NCBI GenBank assembly: GCA_947630825.1
Contig: CANRJA010000001.1
Location: 140,400-204,399, forward strand
Direction of reading: 5' to 3'
DNA: 64,000 bases
Source: an uncultured Clostridia bacterium
GTDB taxonomy: Bacteria; Bacillota; Clostridia; Oscillospirales; Ruminococcaceae
Shown here in pieces: positions 25,418 through 34,683 of the stretch; position 1 is the first letter of the stretch; every line of letters starts with the position of its first letter. Position numbers and translations under genes: made by a program. The notes below the pieces were generated by a model. That model ran no database searches. It was given only the letters and a program-made list of their open reading frames with translations, and was not told the DNA's origin.

Positions 25418-27385
25418 ATGAACCTTCAGGATTATGAAAAATTTGATAGAGAAAACGCTTATTTCGGCAATGATTTAGGCGCTTTGATCATTGATGATAA
25501 AACTCAGTTCAAGGTTTGGGCCCCAAATTCAACTGCTGTTTTTTTGAATTTATACAGCGATGGCGAAGGCGGAAGTCCGTATGAGATCGCAACTATGCAA
25601 AAGCAGGAAAAGGGCGTCTGGACGGCAACTATTTCAAAAAACCTAGACGGAGTTTTTTACACCTACACTTTTGAATACGGAGGTCACCGAACGGAAACCA
25701 TAGACATTTACGCAAAGGCGTGCGGGGTAAACGGAGACAGAGGAGCTGTTGTTGATTTCAAGACGACCGACCCTAAAGGCTGGGATAAGGTAAAAAAGCC
25801 CGAATGCAAAAGCTCTTGCGACGCTGTTATTTACGAAACGAACGTAAGGGATTTTTCTATTGATAAATCCAGCGGAGTGAGCGAGAAACACCGGGGCAGA
25901 TTTTTGGCGTTCACCGAAAGCGAAACTTCTTATAAAGGTACAAAAACCTGCCTTGCGCATTTAAAGTCTTTGGGCATTACGCACGTTCATCTTCTCCCTG
26001 TGTTTGACTTTGCAACTATCGACGAAAAAATTCCTATAACTGAAAACCAAAACTACAACTGGGGCTACGACCCGAAAAACTACAACTGCTTAGAAGGCTC
26101 ATATTCAACAGATCCGTATGACCCGAAGGTTCGGATAAGGGAGTTTAAGGAAATGGTCAAGTCGCTCCACGAAAACAATATCGGCGTAATTATGGACGTG
26201 GTTTACAACCATACTTACGAGAGCGAGAAATCGTCCTTTCACAGAACCTTTCCGTTTTATTACCACAGAACGGTCCACAACTGGTTTTCAAACGGTTCTG
26301 GCTGCGGAAACGAGTTAGCTACCGAGCGCGCTATGGTAAGAAAGTATATATTAGATTCTGTTGAATTCTGGGCAAGGGAGTATAAAATAGACGGCTTTAG
26401 GTTTGACCTTATGGGACTTATTGATATCGAAACCGTCAACCTGATAAGGGATAAACTGAATGAGATAGACCCTCAGATATTAATGTACGGCGAGGGCTGG
26501 ACAGGCGGAGAATCCCCTTTGCCGTCGGCAAAGCTCGCTTATAAATGGAACTCTTATCAGTTTGCAAAGGTAGGTCTGTTCAACGACAATATAAGAGACG
26601 CCGTAAAAGGGGCGGTTTTCAACATTTATGATAAGGGTTATGTAAGCGGTAATCTTCTCACTGCAAATGTAATTAAAAGAGGTCTTGCAGGAAGTATTCC
26701 TCACAGTCAGCTTAGCGGAAATGATGAAGCCTGCTTTGCTTACAATCCCACTCAGACGATAAACTACTGCGAGGCTCACGATAACCACACTCTTTGGGAC
26801 AAGCTGACAGTCAGCGCAGAGCATTTTACCGACAACGAGCGTGTTAAGATGGACAAGCTTGCGGCGGCTATTGTTATTCTGTCGCAGGGAGTTCCGTTTT
26901 TAGAGCTTGGACAGGATTTTCTGCGTTCAAAGCCAACAGTTTTAAATGAGAATGAAACTCTCGGCAGCAAATACGTTCCTTACAGCGGAAACAGCTACAA
27001 TGCTCCTGATGAGACAAATTCGATAAAGTGGAATCAAAAACACGAAAACATAAGCGTTTTTGAGTATTATAAAGAACTTATTGCGATTAGAAAAAAATAT
27101 CCTCAGTTAAGGCTTACCAAAAGAGAAGATGTTGAAGCGCATATGAGATTTTTCGACACGGGAGACGATAACATCATAGGCTTTTCTCTTACAAGTCCAG
27201 AATCGGATAACAGGTCGGTAATTGCTATATTGCTAAATCCTTATACAGTTACAAGGTCTGCAAAGCTGCCAGACGGAAAATTTAACATGATATTAGATTC
27301 AAACGGCAAAACTGAAACTGAAAACAGCATATCCGGTGAAATTGAGATAGAGGCTATATCCGCTGTAATTCTTTTGAAAAAATAA
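25418..27385 (+). CDS. pulA: Type I pullulanase (GH13)
   Basis: This 655-residue enzyme hydrolyses alpha-1,6 branches in pullulan and limit dextrins. An N-terminal CBM48-type domain (about 15-110) precedes the GH13 barrel. Diagnostic segments are YNWGYDP (type I pullulanase signature), MDVVYNHTY, GFRFDLMG (Asp nucleophile), YGEGWTGG (Glu acid/base) and EAHDNHTLWDKL. There is no signal peptide, so it is cytoplasmic and probably acts on glycogen or imported maltodextrins. A terminator follows. Confidence 0.95.
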   Translation: MNLQDYEKFDRENAYFGNDLGALIIDDKTQFKVWAPNSTAVFLNLYSDGEGGSPYEIATMQKQEKGVWTATISKNLDGVFYTYTFEYGGHRTETIDIYAKACGVNGDRGAVVDFKTTDPKGWDKVKKPECKSSCDAVIYETNVRDFSIDKSSGVSEKHRGRFLAFTESETSYKGTKTCLAHLKSLGITHVHLLPVFDFATIDEKIPITENQNYNWGYDPKNYNCLEGSYSTDPYDPKVRIREFKEMVKSLHENNIGVIMDVVYNHTYESEKSSFHRTFPFYYHRTVHNWFSNGSGCGNELATERAMVRKYILDSVEFWAREYKIDGFRFDLMGLIDIETVNLIRDKLNEIDPQILMYGEGWTGGESPLPSAKLAYKWNSYQFAKVGLFNDNIRDAVKGAVFNIYDKGYVSGNLLTANVIKRGLAGSIPHSQLSGNDEACFAYNPTQTINYCEAHDNHTLWDKLTVSAEHFTDNERVKMDKLAAAIVILSQGVPFLELGQDFLRSKPTVLNENETLGSKYVPYSGNSYNAPDETNSIKWNQKHENISVFEYYKELIAIRKKYPQLRLTKREDVEAHMRFFDTGDDNIIGFSLTSPESDNRSVIAILLNPYTVTRSAKLPDGKFNMILDSNGKTETENSISGEIEIEAISAVILLKK

Positions 27386-27395
27386 ATATATTTTT

Positions 27396-27428
27396 TAGAT
27401 GTCAATTTATATTGGCATCTTTTTTATA
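27396..27428 (+). terminator. Terminator after pulA
   Basis: AGATGTCAA/TTGGCATCT-type stem followed by a run of Ts, about 12 bases past the stop codon. Confidence 0.75.
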
Positions 27429-27433
27429 ACAAA

Positions 27434-27468
27434 AAATCCACCCCATCAAACCTGACGGAGGTGGATCA
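27434..27468 (-). terminator. Terminator after GH5 cellulase 1
   Basis: On the minus strand GATCCACC ... GGTGGAT followed by TTTTTTG, just beyond the stop codon of the GH5 gene at 27491. Confidence 0.75.
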
Positions 27469-27490
27469 TATGCAACGTTACCGTTGCTTA

Positions 27491-29551
27491 TTATTTAACT
27501 TTAACTTTCGAAGAATTCTTCCAATCACTGTATAATTTCTTAGTTACGCCCTTAGCGTTCTTGTATGTGGAAAATGCTCTTACTCTAACATAGTAAGTCT
27601 TTCCTTTTTTGATTTTCTTATGTTTGATTGTTATCTTATTTTTCTTAATTGACTTCTTATTTACAATCAGCTTTTTAAATTTCTTATTTGCAGACACCTG
27701 TACTTGATAGCCCTTGGCACCCTTTAACTTTCCCCAAGTAACAGTAATCTTTTTCTTCTTACTATTAACCTTCAGTTTTTTAATTGTTGCTTTTTTCACA
27801 TTAGTAATTGGTTTTTGTCCTGATATTGGTTGTGTAGGAGAAGCAGTTGTCGGTTTTGCCTGTGTCGGCTCTGTAAGCGCAGGCGCAGGCGTAGGCTTAT
27901 TAGATTTGTCGATAGTCTTAATAATATTTCCGCTTGCGTCAAGGAATTCAACACGTCTTACTAAGAATACATAGTCAGTAGCCTCAGACCATGATCCCGT
28001 ATACATATAAATATAGTAAGCGTCATTTGTTTTTATCTGATTTTTTAAATCCAGCGTCACTTCACAACCAGTAACACCGGTTAAATCACTATAACCTTTT
28101 ACATCAACTGATGATTTTGTTCCCGCAACATTTGAAGAAAGCTGTATAGTTGTATATGTATTAAAAGCTACATTTGATGCAGAGTCAAACACATATCTTA
28201 CTTTAGCTGCGCCGTTAATTTCCCCATCTGCGATTCCAGAAACGACCAGCGTTTTTACTTTGAACTTGACTTGAGCAAGGGCTTCATCCTTTGATATAGG
28301 TGGAATTATCTCAGGAGCAGGCTCAGCCTCACCCTTGTATGCATCCATAATTGCGGCGATTATTTTCGGCTGTGTAATTTCAAAAGTTTCTCTGTTGATC
28401 AAACCGAATTTGTCATTACCTACACCGTGTCCGTTATTATCCCATACTACAGGTATCATTCCTCTGCTTCTTGCGGCTTTGCATAACTCGCTCATGAATT
28501 TTACTCTGTAGCTTTCGTTACTCTTGTTAATAGCGCCGCACTCACCAATAACTACAGGGTATCCCTTCATTACAAATGATGCATAACACCTTGTAAATAT
28601 ATCATGCATTGATTGTATCTCAGCGTCGGTTCCCCATTCATTGGTATATCCTTGCTCTGTAGGAGTTCCTTGTCCTGCGAAGCCCCATGGATTGTAATAA
28701 TGAACTGAAATCATTATTCTCTGCTCATCAGCAGGAATTGAAGCGTCTCTGTTTGTATCTGTAGGCAGTTCAAATCCGTAATCTCCCGTTGTATAGTTTA
28801 TATCTGTGTTCCAGCCCGGAATTAAAAGCCATCTCTTGGCATTGTTGCCCTCTTCAACTCCCGTTTTACGAACTGTATCAACAAATATCTGATTATAAGC
28901 GTTTATGTTTGCATAATATGCTCTGTTTGGGTATTCTTCGCCATTATCGTAAACATATACTCCGTCAAACTCCTCGTTCATTGATTCAAAGATAAGATGT
29001 TCATCATATGTTTTGAATTTTTCTGCTATCTGTCTCCAGCTAGCCTCATACTTAGCCTTGATTGCAGGCTGTTCACTATCTGGAGCATTGCACAAAAGCC
29101 ATGCGCCGTTATTTACCATTGAGGTGTATCCGTCGCCGTGCATATTGATTATTACATAAAGTCCCTCTGCAAGCGCCATATCGACAACCTCTTGAATTCT
29201 GTCAAGCCATGCGGTTTCAATGGTATAGTCAGGTGCGGGACCTATCTTTGATAAATAGGATACAGGAATTCTTACACTTTTAAATCCTGCTTCTTTAACA
29301 GTTTTAAATATTTGCTCCGTAATTACAGGATTGCCCCATGCGGTTTCTTCCGGAGTTTTTCCGTTAACAGCCTCCAACTGATTTCCTAAGTTCCAGCCAG
29401 GCTCCATTGCCTCTGTTATCTGCTTTTGATTCAGATTATCAAAAACGTCATTTGCAGGTTCTTCCGCAACTGTTGTAAATGCGGAAAACGACATTGCGCT
29501 TAACGCCATTGCAACTGCTGAAATTCCTGCTATTATTCTCTTTAACTTCAT
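27491..29551 (-). CDS. Secreted GH5 cellulase with C-terminal Lys-rich fn3-like domain
   Basis: This 686-residue secreted endoglucanase-type GH5 enzyme cleaves beta-1,4-glucan. Order: signal peptide (1-29), catalytic domain (about 38-395), a beta-rich accessory module (about 420-560, possibly carbohydrate-binding), a Pro/Thr linker, and a strongly basic fn3-like domain (about 590-686). Catalytic residues: Glu193 in ESMNEEFDG (acid/base) and Glu337 in VVIGECG (nucleophile). There is no dockerin, so this is not a classical cellulosomal enzyme. The ATG at 29551 has AAAGGAA at good spacing; the ATG two codons earlier is too close. The next gene upstream is a paralogue, each with its own terminator. 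Confidence 0.93.
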   Translation of the reverse strand: MKLKRIIAGISAVAMALSAMSFSAFTTVAEEPANDVFDNLNQKQITEAMEPGWNLGNQLEAVNGKTPEETAWGNPVITEQIFKTVKEAGFKSVRIPVSYLSKIGPAPDYTIETAWLDRIQEVVDMALAEGLYVIINMHGDGYTSMVNNGAWLLCNAPDSEQPAIKAKYEASWRQIAEKFKTYDEHLIFESMNEEFDGVYVYDNGEEYPNRAYYANINAYNQIFVDTVRKTGVEEGNNAKRWLLIPGWNTDINYTTGDYGFELPTDTNRDASIPADEQRIMISVHYYNPWGFAGQGTPTEQGYTNEWGTDAEIQSMHDIFTRCYASFVMKGYPVVIGECGAINKSNESYRVKFMSELCKAARSRGMIPVVWDNNGHGVGNDKFGLINRETFEITQPKIIAAIMDAYKGEAEPAPEIIPPISKDEALAQVKFKVKTLVVSGIADGEINGAAKVRYVFDSASNVAFNTYTTIQLSSNVAGTKSSVDVKGYSDLTGVTGCEVTLDLKNQIKTNDAYYIYMYTGSWSEATDYVFLVRRVEFLDASGNIIKTIDKSNKPTPAPALTEPTQAKPTTASPTQPISGQKPITNVKKATIKKLKVNSKKKKITVTWGKLKGAKGYQVQVSANKKFKKLIVNKKSIKKNKITIKHKKIKKGKTYYVRVRAFSTYKNAKGVTKKLYSDWKNSSKVKVK

Positions 29552-29667
29552 AACCATTTCCTTTCTTTATTTTTATTGTGTAAATTAAAAGCATACAATA
29601 TTTGCTTATAATTATTATACAATAACTCATACATAAAAGTCAATAATTTTATTAATTTTTCTAAATT

Positions 29668-29705
29668 AAAAAATCAGAAGTAAGATTATTTACCCCTGAT
29701 TTTTA
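29668..29705 (-). terminator. Terminator after GH5 cellulase 2
   Basis: On the minus strand ATCAG ... CTGAT stem followed by TTTTTTAATTT, directly after the stop of the upstream GH5 gene. It separates the two cellulase transcripts. Confidence 0.7.
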
Positions 29706-29713
29706 TATTCTAA

Positions 29714-31315
29714 CTACTTATTTGATTTATCAATAGTTTTAATAACATTTCCGTCTGCGTCAAGGAACTCAAGACACCTGATTAAAAATACATAGTCGCT
29801 GGCGTTTGCCCAAGAAACTGTATACGCTGATATGCTGTAGCTGTCTCCTTGATTAATTGACTTAGTAAGATTTAAAACTGCCGTTAAATTAGTAACTCCC
29901 GTATCATAACTGTTTCCTCTAACACTAGCCTGTGAACTCGTTCCGGCAATTGCAGATGATAAATTAAGATATGTATACTTATTAAAAGATACATCCGAAG
30001 CACAGTCAAATACGCATCTTACCTTAACAGCGCCCGCCATTGAAGCATCAGCTGTTCCGCTTGCTAAAGTTGTAGCGTTTTTTGTGCTGTAGATGACTGC
30101 AAGAGCTTTATCCTTTGTCATAATATCGGGAGCCGGCTCGGGATTTCCGCTGAATGCATTCATTATTGCACTTATTATTCCCTGCTGAGTTACCTGATAT
30201 GACCATCTTTCAAACAATCCGAATGAGTCTGCGCCTGAACCGTTTCCGTTGTTATCCCAGATAACAGGTACCATTCCTCTGCTTCTTGCTGCCTTGCATA
30301 CCTCGCTTACAAAAGTTATTCTGCTGCTCTCGTTATACTTATTTACTGCTCCGTATTCACCTATAATTACAGGATAGCCCTTTATTACAAATGATGCGTA
30401 ACACTTTGTAAACAAATCCTGCAATATTTGCTTTTCTGAATCTGTTCCCCAAGTTGTTTTATCCCAAGAGCCGTCTCCGCAGAAATTCCAAGGATTATAA
30501 TAGTGAACAGATATCATAATTCTCTTCTCATCGGCAGGAATTGAAGCGTCTCTGTTTGTATCTGTAGGCAATTCAAATCCGTAATTCCCCGTTGTGTACT
30601 CAATATCTGTGTTCCAACCCGGAATTAAAAGCCATCTTTTGGCATTGTTTCCGCCTGTTTTACGTACGGTATCAACGAAAATCTGATTATAAGCATTTAA
30701 ATTTGAATAATATGTTTTGTTAGGTGTTGTGTATGTACCGTCGAACTCCTCATTCATTGATTCAAAAATAAGATGTTCGTCACAGTCGTTAAAGGTTTGC
30801 GCGATCTGCTCCCAGACAGCCGCATATTTCTCCTTTATTGCAGCCTGCTGGTCACTAGATGCATTGCATAAAAGCCATGAACCGGTTACAGTATTATAGC
30901 CGTCGCCGTGCATATTGATTATTACATAAAGACCCTCAGATAATGCCATTTTAACAACTGTTTTAATTCTGCTTAGCCACGAAGCGTCAATAGTATAGCT
31001 TGGAGCTGAACCTATCTTCGACAGATAAGATATAGGAATTCTCACAGTTTTAAATCCCGCGTTTTTAACCATTTGAAATGTTTGCTGGGTAATTTGTGGA
31101 TTGCCCCATGCAGTTTCGCTGGGTACTCCGTTATTAGACGCCTCAAGCTGATTTCCTAAATTCCAGCCCGAACCCATAGCCTCAGTAATTTGTGTTTGAT
31201 TAAGGTTATCAAAAGAATTGTCTTGAGTATAAGCCGTAACATTCAAAGAAAATGATAAAGCGCTTATTGACATTACTGCAGCTGAAATTCCGGCAAGTAA
31301 TCTTCTAAATTTCAT
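29714..31315 (-). CDS. Secreted GH5 cellulase, shorter paralogue
   Basis: This 533-residue secreted GH5 enzyme is clearly paralogous to the one at 27491-29551: the same signal peptide layout, catalytic domain and beta-rich accessory module. It ends at TIDKSNK, exactly where the other continues into its linker and fn3-like domain. Catalytic Glu189 (ESMNEEFDG) and Glu320 (VIIGEYG) are intact. The lack of the basic C-terminal domain suggests it is released while its partner may stay near the surface. Tandem duplication followed by loss or gain of the terminal module is inferred. Confidence 0.93.
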   Translation of the reverse strand: MKFRRLLAGISAAVMSISALSFSLNVTAYTQDNSFDNLNQTQITEAMGSGWNLGNQLEASNNGVPSETAWGNPQITQQTFQMVKNAGFKTVRIPISYLSKIGSAPSYTIDASWLSRIKTVVKMALSEGLYVIINMHGDGYNTVTGSWLLCNASSDQQAAIKEKYAAVWEQIAQTFNDCDEHLIFESMNEEFDGTYTTPNKTYYSNLNAYNQIFVDTVRKTGGNNAKRWLLIPGWNTDIEYTTGNYGFELPTDTNRDASIPADEKRIMISVHYYNPWNFCGDGSWDKTTWGTDSEKQILQDLFTKCYASFVIKGYPVIIGEYGAVNKYNESSRITFVSEVCKAARSRGMVPVIWDNNGNGSGADSFGLFERWSYQVTQQGIISAIMNAFSGNPEPAPDIMTKDKALAVIYSTKNATTLASGTADASMAGAVKVRCVFDCASDVSFNKYTYLNLSSAIAGTSSQASVRGNSYDTGVTNLTAVLNLTKSINQGDSYSISAYTVSWANASDYVFLIRCLEFLDADGNVIKTIDKSNK

Positions 31316-31702
31316 AACTAAATTCCTTTCATTTGATAAATTTAATAATAAATGTAAAATATTTTACAATCAATATTATACATATATTGTCACATAAAGT
31401 AAATAAATCTTTTTAAATTTTTATTAATTTTATGTGTATAGCTAATTATTGACTTAATTATAATCATTTATCGCATTTAAAAAACTTTACCTTTTTGATT
31501 AACAAACACTTGAACTTTTGGCATACAATATGCCTGATTACCAATAAATCTTTTGTCTAAAGCCTTTATTTTTTTGAAAATTTATAGTATAATCTAAAAG
31601 TACGAAAAATAACACTGACAATTATAAGTTCTAATTAAATGTGAAAATAAACTATAACTTATACTAAGATGAGATAAATCCATATAAAGAACGGAGAGTT
31701 TT
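31316..31702. other. 387-bp AT-rich intergenic region
   Basis: This region lies between the divergent GH5 gene and the acyl-CoA dehydratase activase gene. It must hold both promoters. A TATAAT-like box is seen near 31588, but no good -35 partner. No small open frame with an RBS, riboswitch or hairpin was recognised. Confidence 0.5.
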
Positions 31703-34657
31703 ATGAGTAAAATTTATAATCTTGGTATTGACGTCGGATCGACGACAGTTAAAACCGTTATTTTAGACGGTGAAGAAATAGTATACAATAAATATGAGAG
31801 ACACTATTCTAAGGTCAAGGAAACTGTTGCAGAACAGTTAAAGATAATAAGAGATAAATACAAGGGCGAAAGATTTAAAATCGCAATAACGGGTTCGGCA
31901 GGCTTAGGGATAGCAAACTCTAGTGGAATTGAATTTGTTCAGGAGGTTTACTCGGCATTTGTTGCTGTAAACAAAAGCTATCCCGATTCGGACGTTGTTG
32001 TTGAACTCGGCGGAGAGGACGCTAAAATCATCTTCCTCACAGGCGGAGTTGAACAGCGAATGAATGGCTCTTGCGCAGGCGGAACAGGCGCTTTTATCGA
32101 CCAGATGGCAACGCTGCTAGGTGTTACTCCGGACGAGCTTAATGAACTTTCGTTAAAGGCGCAGAAAATCTATCCTATCGCCTCACGGTGCGGAGTTTTT
32201 GCTAAATCTGATATTCAGCCGCTTTTAAATCAGGGGGCAAAAAAAGAGGACATTGCAGCGTCGATCTATCAGGCAGTTGTCGACCAGACCGTATCGGGAC
32301 TTGCTCAGGGCAGAAAGATAGCAGGCAAAGTCTTATTCTTGGGCGGACCTCTTTCATTCCTAAGCGGTCTTAGAAGGGCTTTTGTAACGACACTCAAGTT
32401 AGATGACGAACACGCTGTTTTTCCTGAGCTTGCGCCTTGCTTTATGGCTTATGGAAGTGCGCTTCAGGCTGAGCAGATAGCTGAACCTATGACTATAGAT
32501 GAGGCTCTTGAAAAAATACTAAACGCAAAAGCTACAGATAACATAGTTGTCGGAGAGCCGTTATTCAAATCAAAGGAAGAATATCACGAGTTTGTGGAAA
32601 GACACAAAAAGTCAGACCTTAAATACGAGGATATAAATACATATCAGGGCGACGCTTATCTGGGCGTTGACGCAGGTTCTACTACCACAAAGCTTGTGCT
32701 TATAACTCCCGACGGAAGACTGCTTTACAATCACTACTGCTCTAACAAAGGTCAGCCGCTTGATATAATTACTGACAAAATAAAAGAGATTTACAGGCTT
32801 TCAGGCGGCAGGATAAACATAAAAGCCTCTGCTGTAACAGGCTACGGCGAGGACCTTATTAAGGCAAGTATCGGTATTGATTACGGCATTGTAGAAACTG
32901 TTGCACATTTCAAAGCTGCGGCGCATTTTTGTCCCGATGTTGATTTTATAATAGATATAGGCGGTCAGGACATCAAATGCTTTAAGATAAAAAACAACGC
33001 TATCGACAGCATTATGCTTAACGAGGCATGCTCCTCAGGCTGCGGCTCGTTTATTCAAACCTTTGCTCAGGCAATGGGCTATGAGATAGCAGACTTCGCA
33101 AACTTAGGTCTTTTTGCCAAAGCACCTGTTGAGCTTGGCTCAAGATGTACTGTGTTTATGAACAGCTCGGTAAAGCAGGCTCAGAAAGACGGCGCAAGCG
33201 TTGAAGATATCTCGGCAGGACTTTCCTCCTCAATTATAAAAAATGCAATATATAAGGTAATTCGAGCTAAATCACCTGAGGAACTGGGCAAAAACATTGT
33301 CGTTCAAGGCGGAACATTCTTAAACGACGCTGTTTTGCGCTCGTTTGAAATGGAAATGGGCAGAAACGTGACCCGTCCTGCTATCGCTGGATTGATGGGT
33401 GCGTTCGGCTGCGCTTTATACGCAAAAGAGAAAGCCGAGACAGAAAAGTTAGAAAAATCAGGACTTATCTCAAACAGTGAGTTAGAGAATTTCTCGTACA
33501 AATCTACCTCTGCTCATTGCGGAGGCTGCGGTGCAAACTGCAATCTGACTATCATCAGATTCAACGACGGACACAAATTTATTTCGGGCAACAGATGCGA
33601 AAAGGGTGCCGGTATAAAGACCGAGAACCTGCCTGAGAATATGTTTGAATACAAGTACAATATGGTAAGGTCGTATGGCGACATAAAGCCCGAAAAGCCG
33701 ATAGCTAAGGTAGGCATACCTATGACGCTCAGCTTTTATGATATGATACCTTTCTTCCATACTTTGTTTACTTCTCTCGGGTTTGAAGTAGTATTGTCCG
33801 AAGAATCCACAAGAGATACATACTACAAAGGTCAGCAGACTATACCGTCAGACACCGTTTGCTACCCTGCAAAGCTTGCCCACGGGCATATTGAGAGCCT
33901 TCTTGAAAAGGGCGTTGACTTTATTTTCTACCCATGTATGAGCTACAATATCGACGAGGGCGGAAGCGATAACCATTACAACTGTCCGGTTGTAGCTTAT
34001 TATCCCGAGCTTTTAAAGGCAAATATGCCTGTTCTCAATGACGATAACTTCATATCGCCGTATATTGATATCAACAAGAAAAACCACACTGCAAAGGCTA
34101 TTTCAAAAGCACTTAAAAAGTATTCCGTAACTAAGTCTATGGTTTGCGACGTTCTCGACAAGGCTTATACAAAAGAAGTCCGCTTCAGACGGCACATAGA
34201 AACAAAGGCTAGAGAGATAATCGCAAACGCGCGCTCTAAGGGTCAAAAGATAATAGTTCTTGCAGGACGTCCTTATCACTTAGACCCCGAGATAAATCAC
34301 GGAATACACAAGCTGATAACGTCATTAGGTCTTGCCGTTTTAACGGAGGACAGCGTTTCAAATCTGATCGACGTTCCGCCTCTTGATGTTTTAAACCAGT
34401 GGACTTACCACTCAAGACTTTACCGCGCGGCAGAGTATGTTACAACACAGCCTGATATGCAGCTTGTACAGCTTGTATCTTTCGGCTGCGGTATTGACGC
34501 TATTACGACCGACGAGGTAAGGGCGATACTTGAAGAAAACGGCAAGCTTTACACCCAGCTTAAAATTGATGAAATAAACAACCTCGGAGCAGCTAAGATA
34601 AGGCTAAGAAGTCTTGTGGCTTCTCTTGAGGAAAAGGAAACTAACTCTATTAAATAA
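31703..34657 (+). CDS. Acyl-CoA dehydratase activase-like protein (two ASKHA domains plus DUF2229)
   Basis: This 984-residue protein belongs to the 2-hydroxyacyl-CoA dehydratase activase group. Two ASKHA ATPase domains are visible: NLGIDVGSTTVKTVILDG (N-terminal) and LGVDAGSTTTKLVLI (about residue 325). Each is followed by a Cys-containing loop (NGSCAGGTGAFIDQM and EACSSGCGSFIQTFA) that holds the bridging [4Fe-4S] in the family. After about residue 590 a Cys-rich CGGCGANCNL segment and the DUF2229 region follow (PMTLSFYDMIPFFHTLF). In related bacteria this and the next gene are one polypeptide of about 1400 residues. The substrate is unknown. Confidence 0.88.
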   Translation: MSKIYNLGIDVGSTTVKTVILDGEEIVYNKYERHYSKVKETVAEQLKIIRDKYKGERFKIAITGSAGLGIANSSGIEFVQEVYSAFVAVNKSYPDSDVVVELGGEDAKIIFLTGGVEQRMNGSCAGGTGAFIDQMATLLGVTPDELNELSLKAQKIYPIASRCGVFAKSDIQPLLNQGAKKEDIAASIYQAVVDQTVSGLAQGRKIAGKVLFLGGPLSFLSGLRRAFVTTLKLDDEHAVFPELAPCFMAYGSALQAEQIAEPMTIDEALEKILNAKATDNIVVGEPLFKSKEEYHEFVERHKKSDLKYEDINTYQGDAYLGVDAGSTTTKLVLITPDGRLLYNHYCSNKGQPLDIITDKIKEIYRLSGGRINIKASAVTGYGEDLIKASIGIDYGIVETVAHFKAAAHFCPDVDFIIDIGGQDIKCFKIKNNAIDSIMLNEACSSGCGSFIQTFAQAMGYEIADFANLGLFAKAPVELGSRCTVFMNSSVKQAQKDGASVEDISAGLSSSIIKNAIYKVIRAKSPEELGKNIVVQGGTFLNDAVLRSFEMEMGRNVTRPAIAGLMGAFGCALYAKEKAETEKLEKSGLISNSELENFSYKSTSAHCGGCGANCNLTIIRFNDGHKFISGNRCEKGAGIKTENLPENMFEYKYNMVRSYGDIKPEKPIAKVGIPMTLSFYDMIPFFHTLFTSLGFEVVLSEESTRDTYYKGQQTIPSDTVCYPAKLAHGHIESLLEKGVDFIFYPCMSYNIDEGGSDNHYNCPVVAYYPELLKANMPVLNDDNFISPYIDINKKNHTAKAISKALKKYSVTKSMVCDVLDKAYTKEVRFRRHIETKAREIIANARSKGQKIIVLAGRPYHLDPEINHGIHKLITSLGLAVLTEDSVSNLIDVPPLDVLNQWTYHSRLYRAAEYVTTQPDMQLVQLVSFGCGIDAITTDEVRAILEENGKLYTQLKIDEINNLGAAKIRLRSLVASLEEKETNSIK

Positions 34658-34683
34658 AAAGGAGGAAAGCTCTATAAAGAGCG

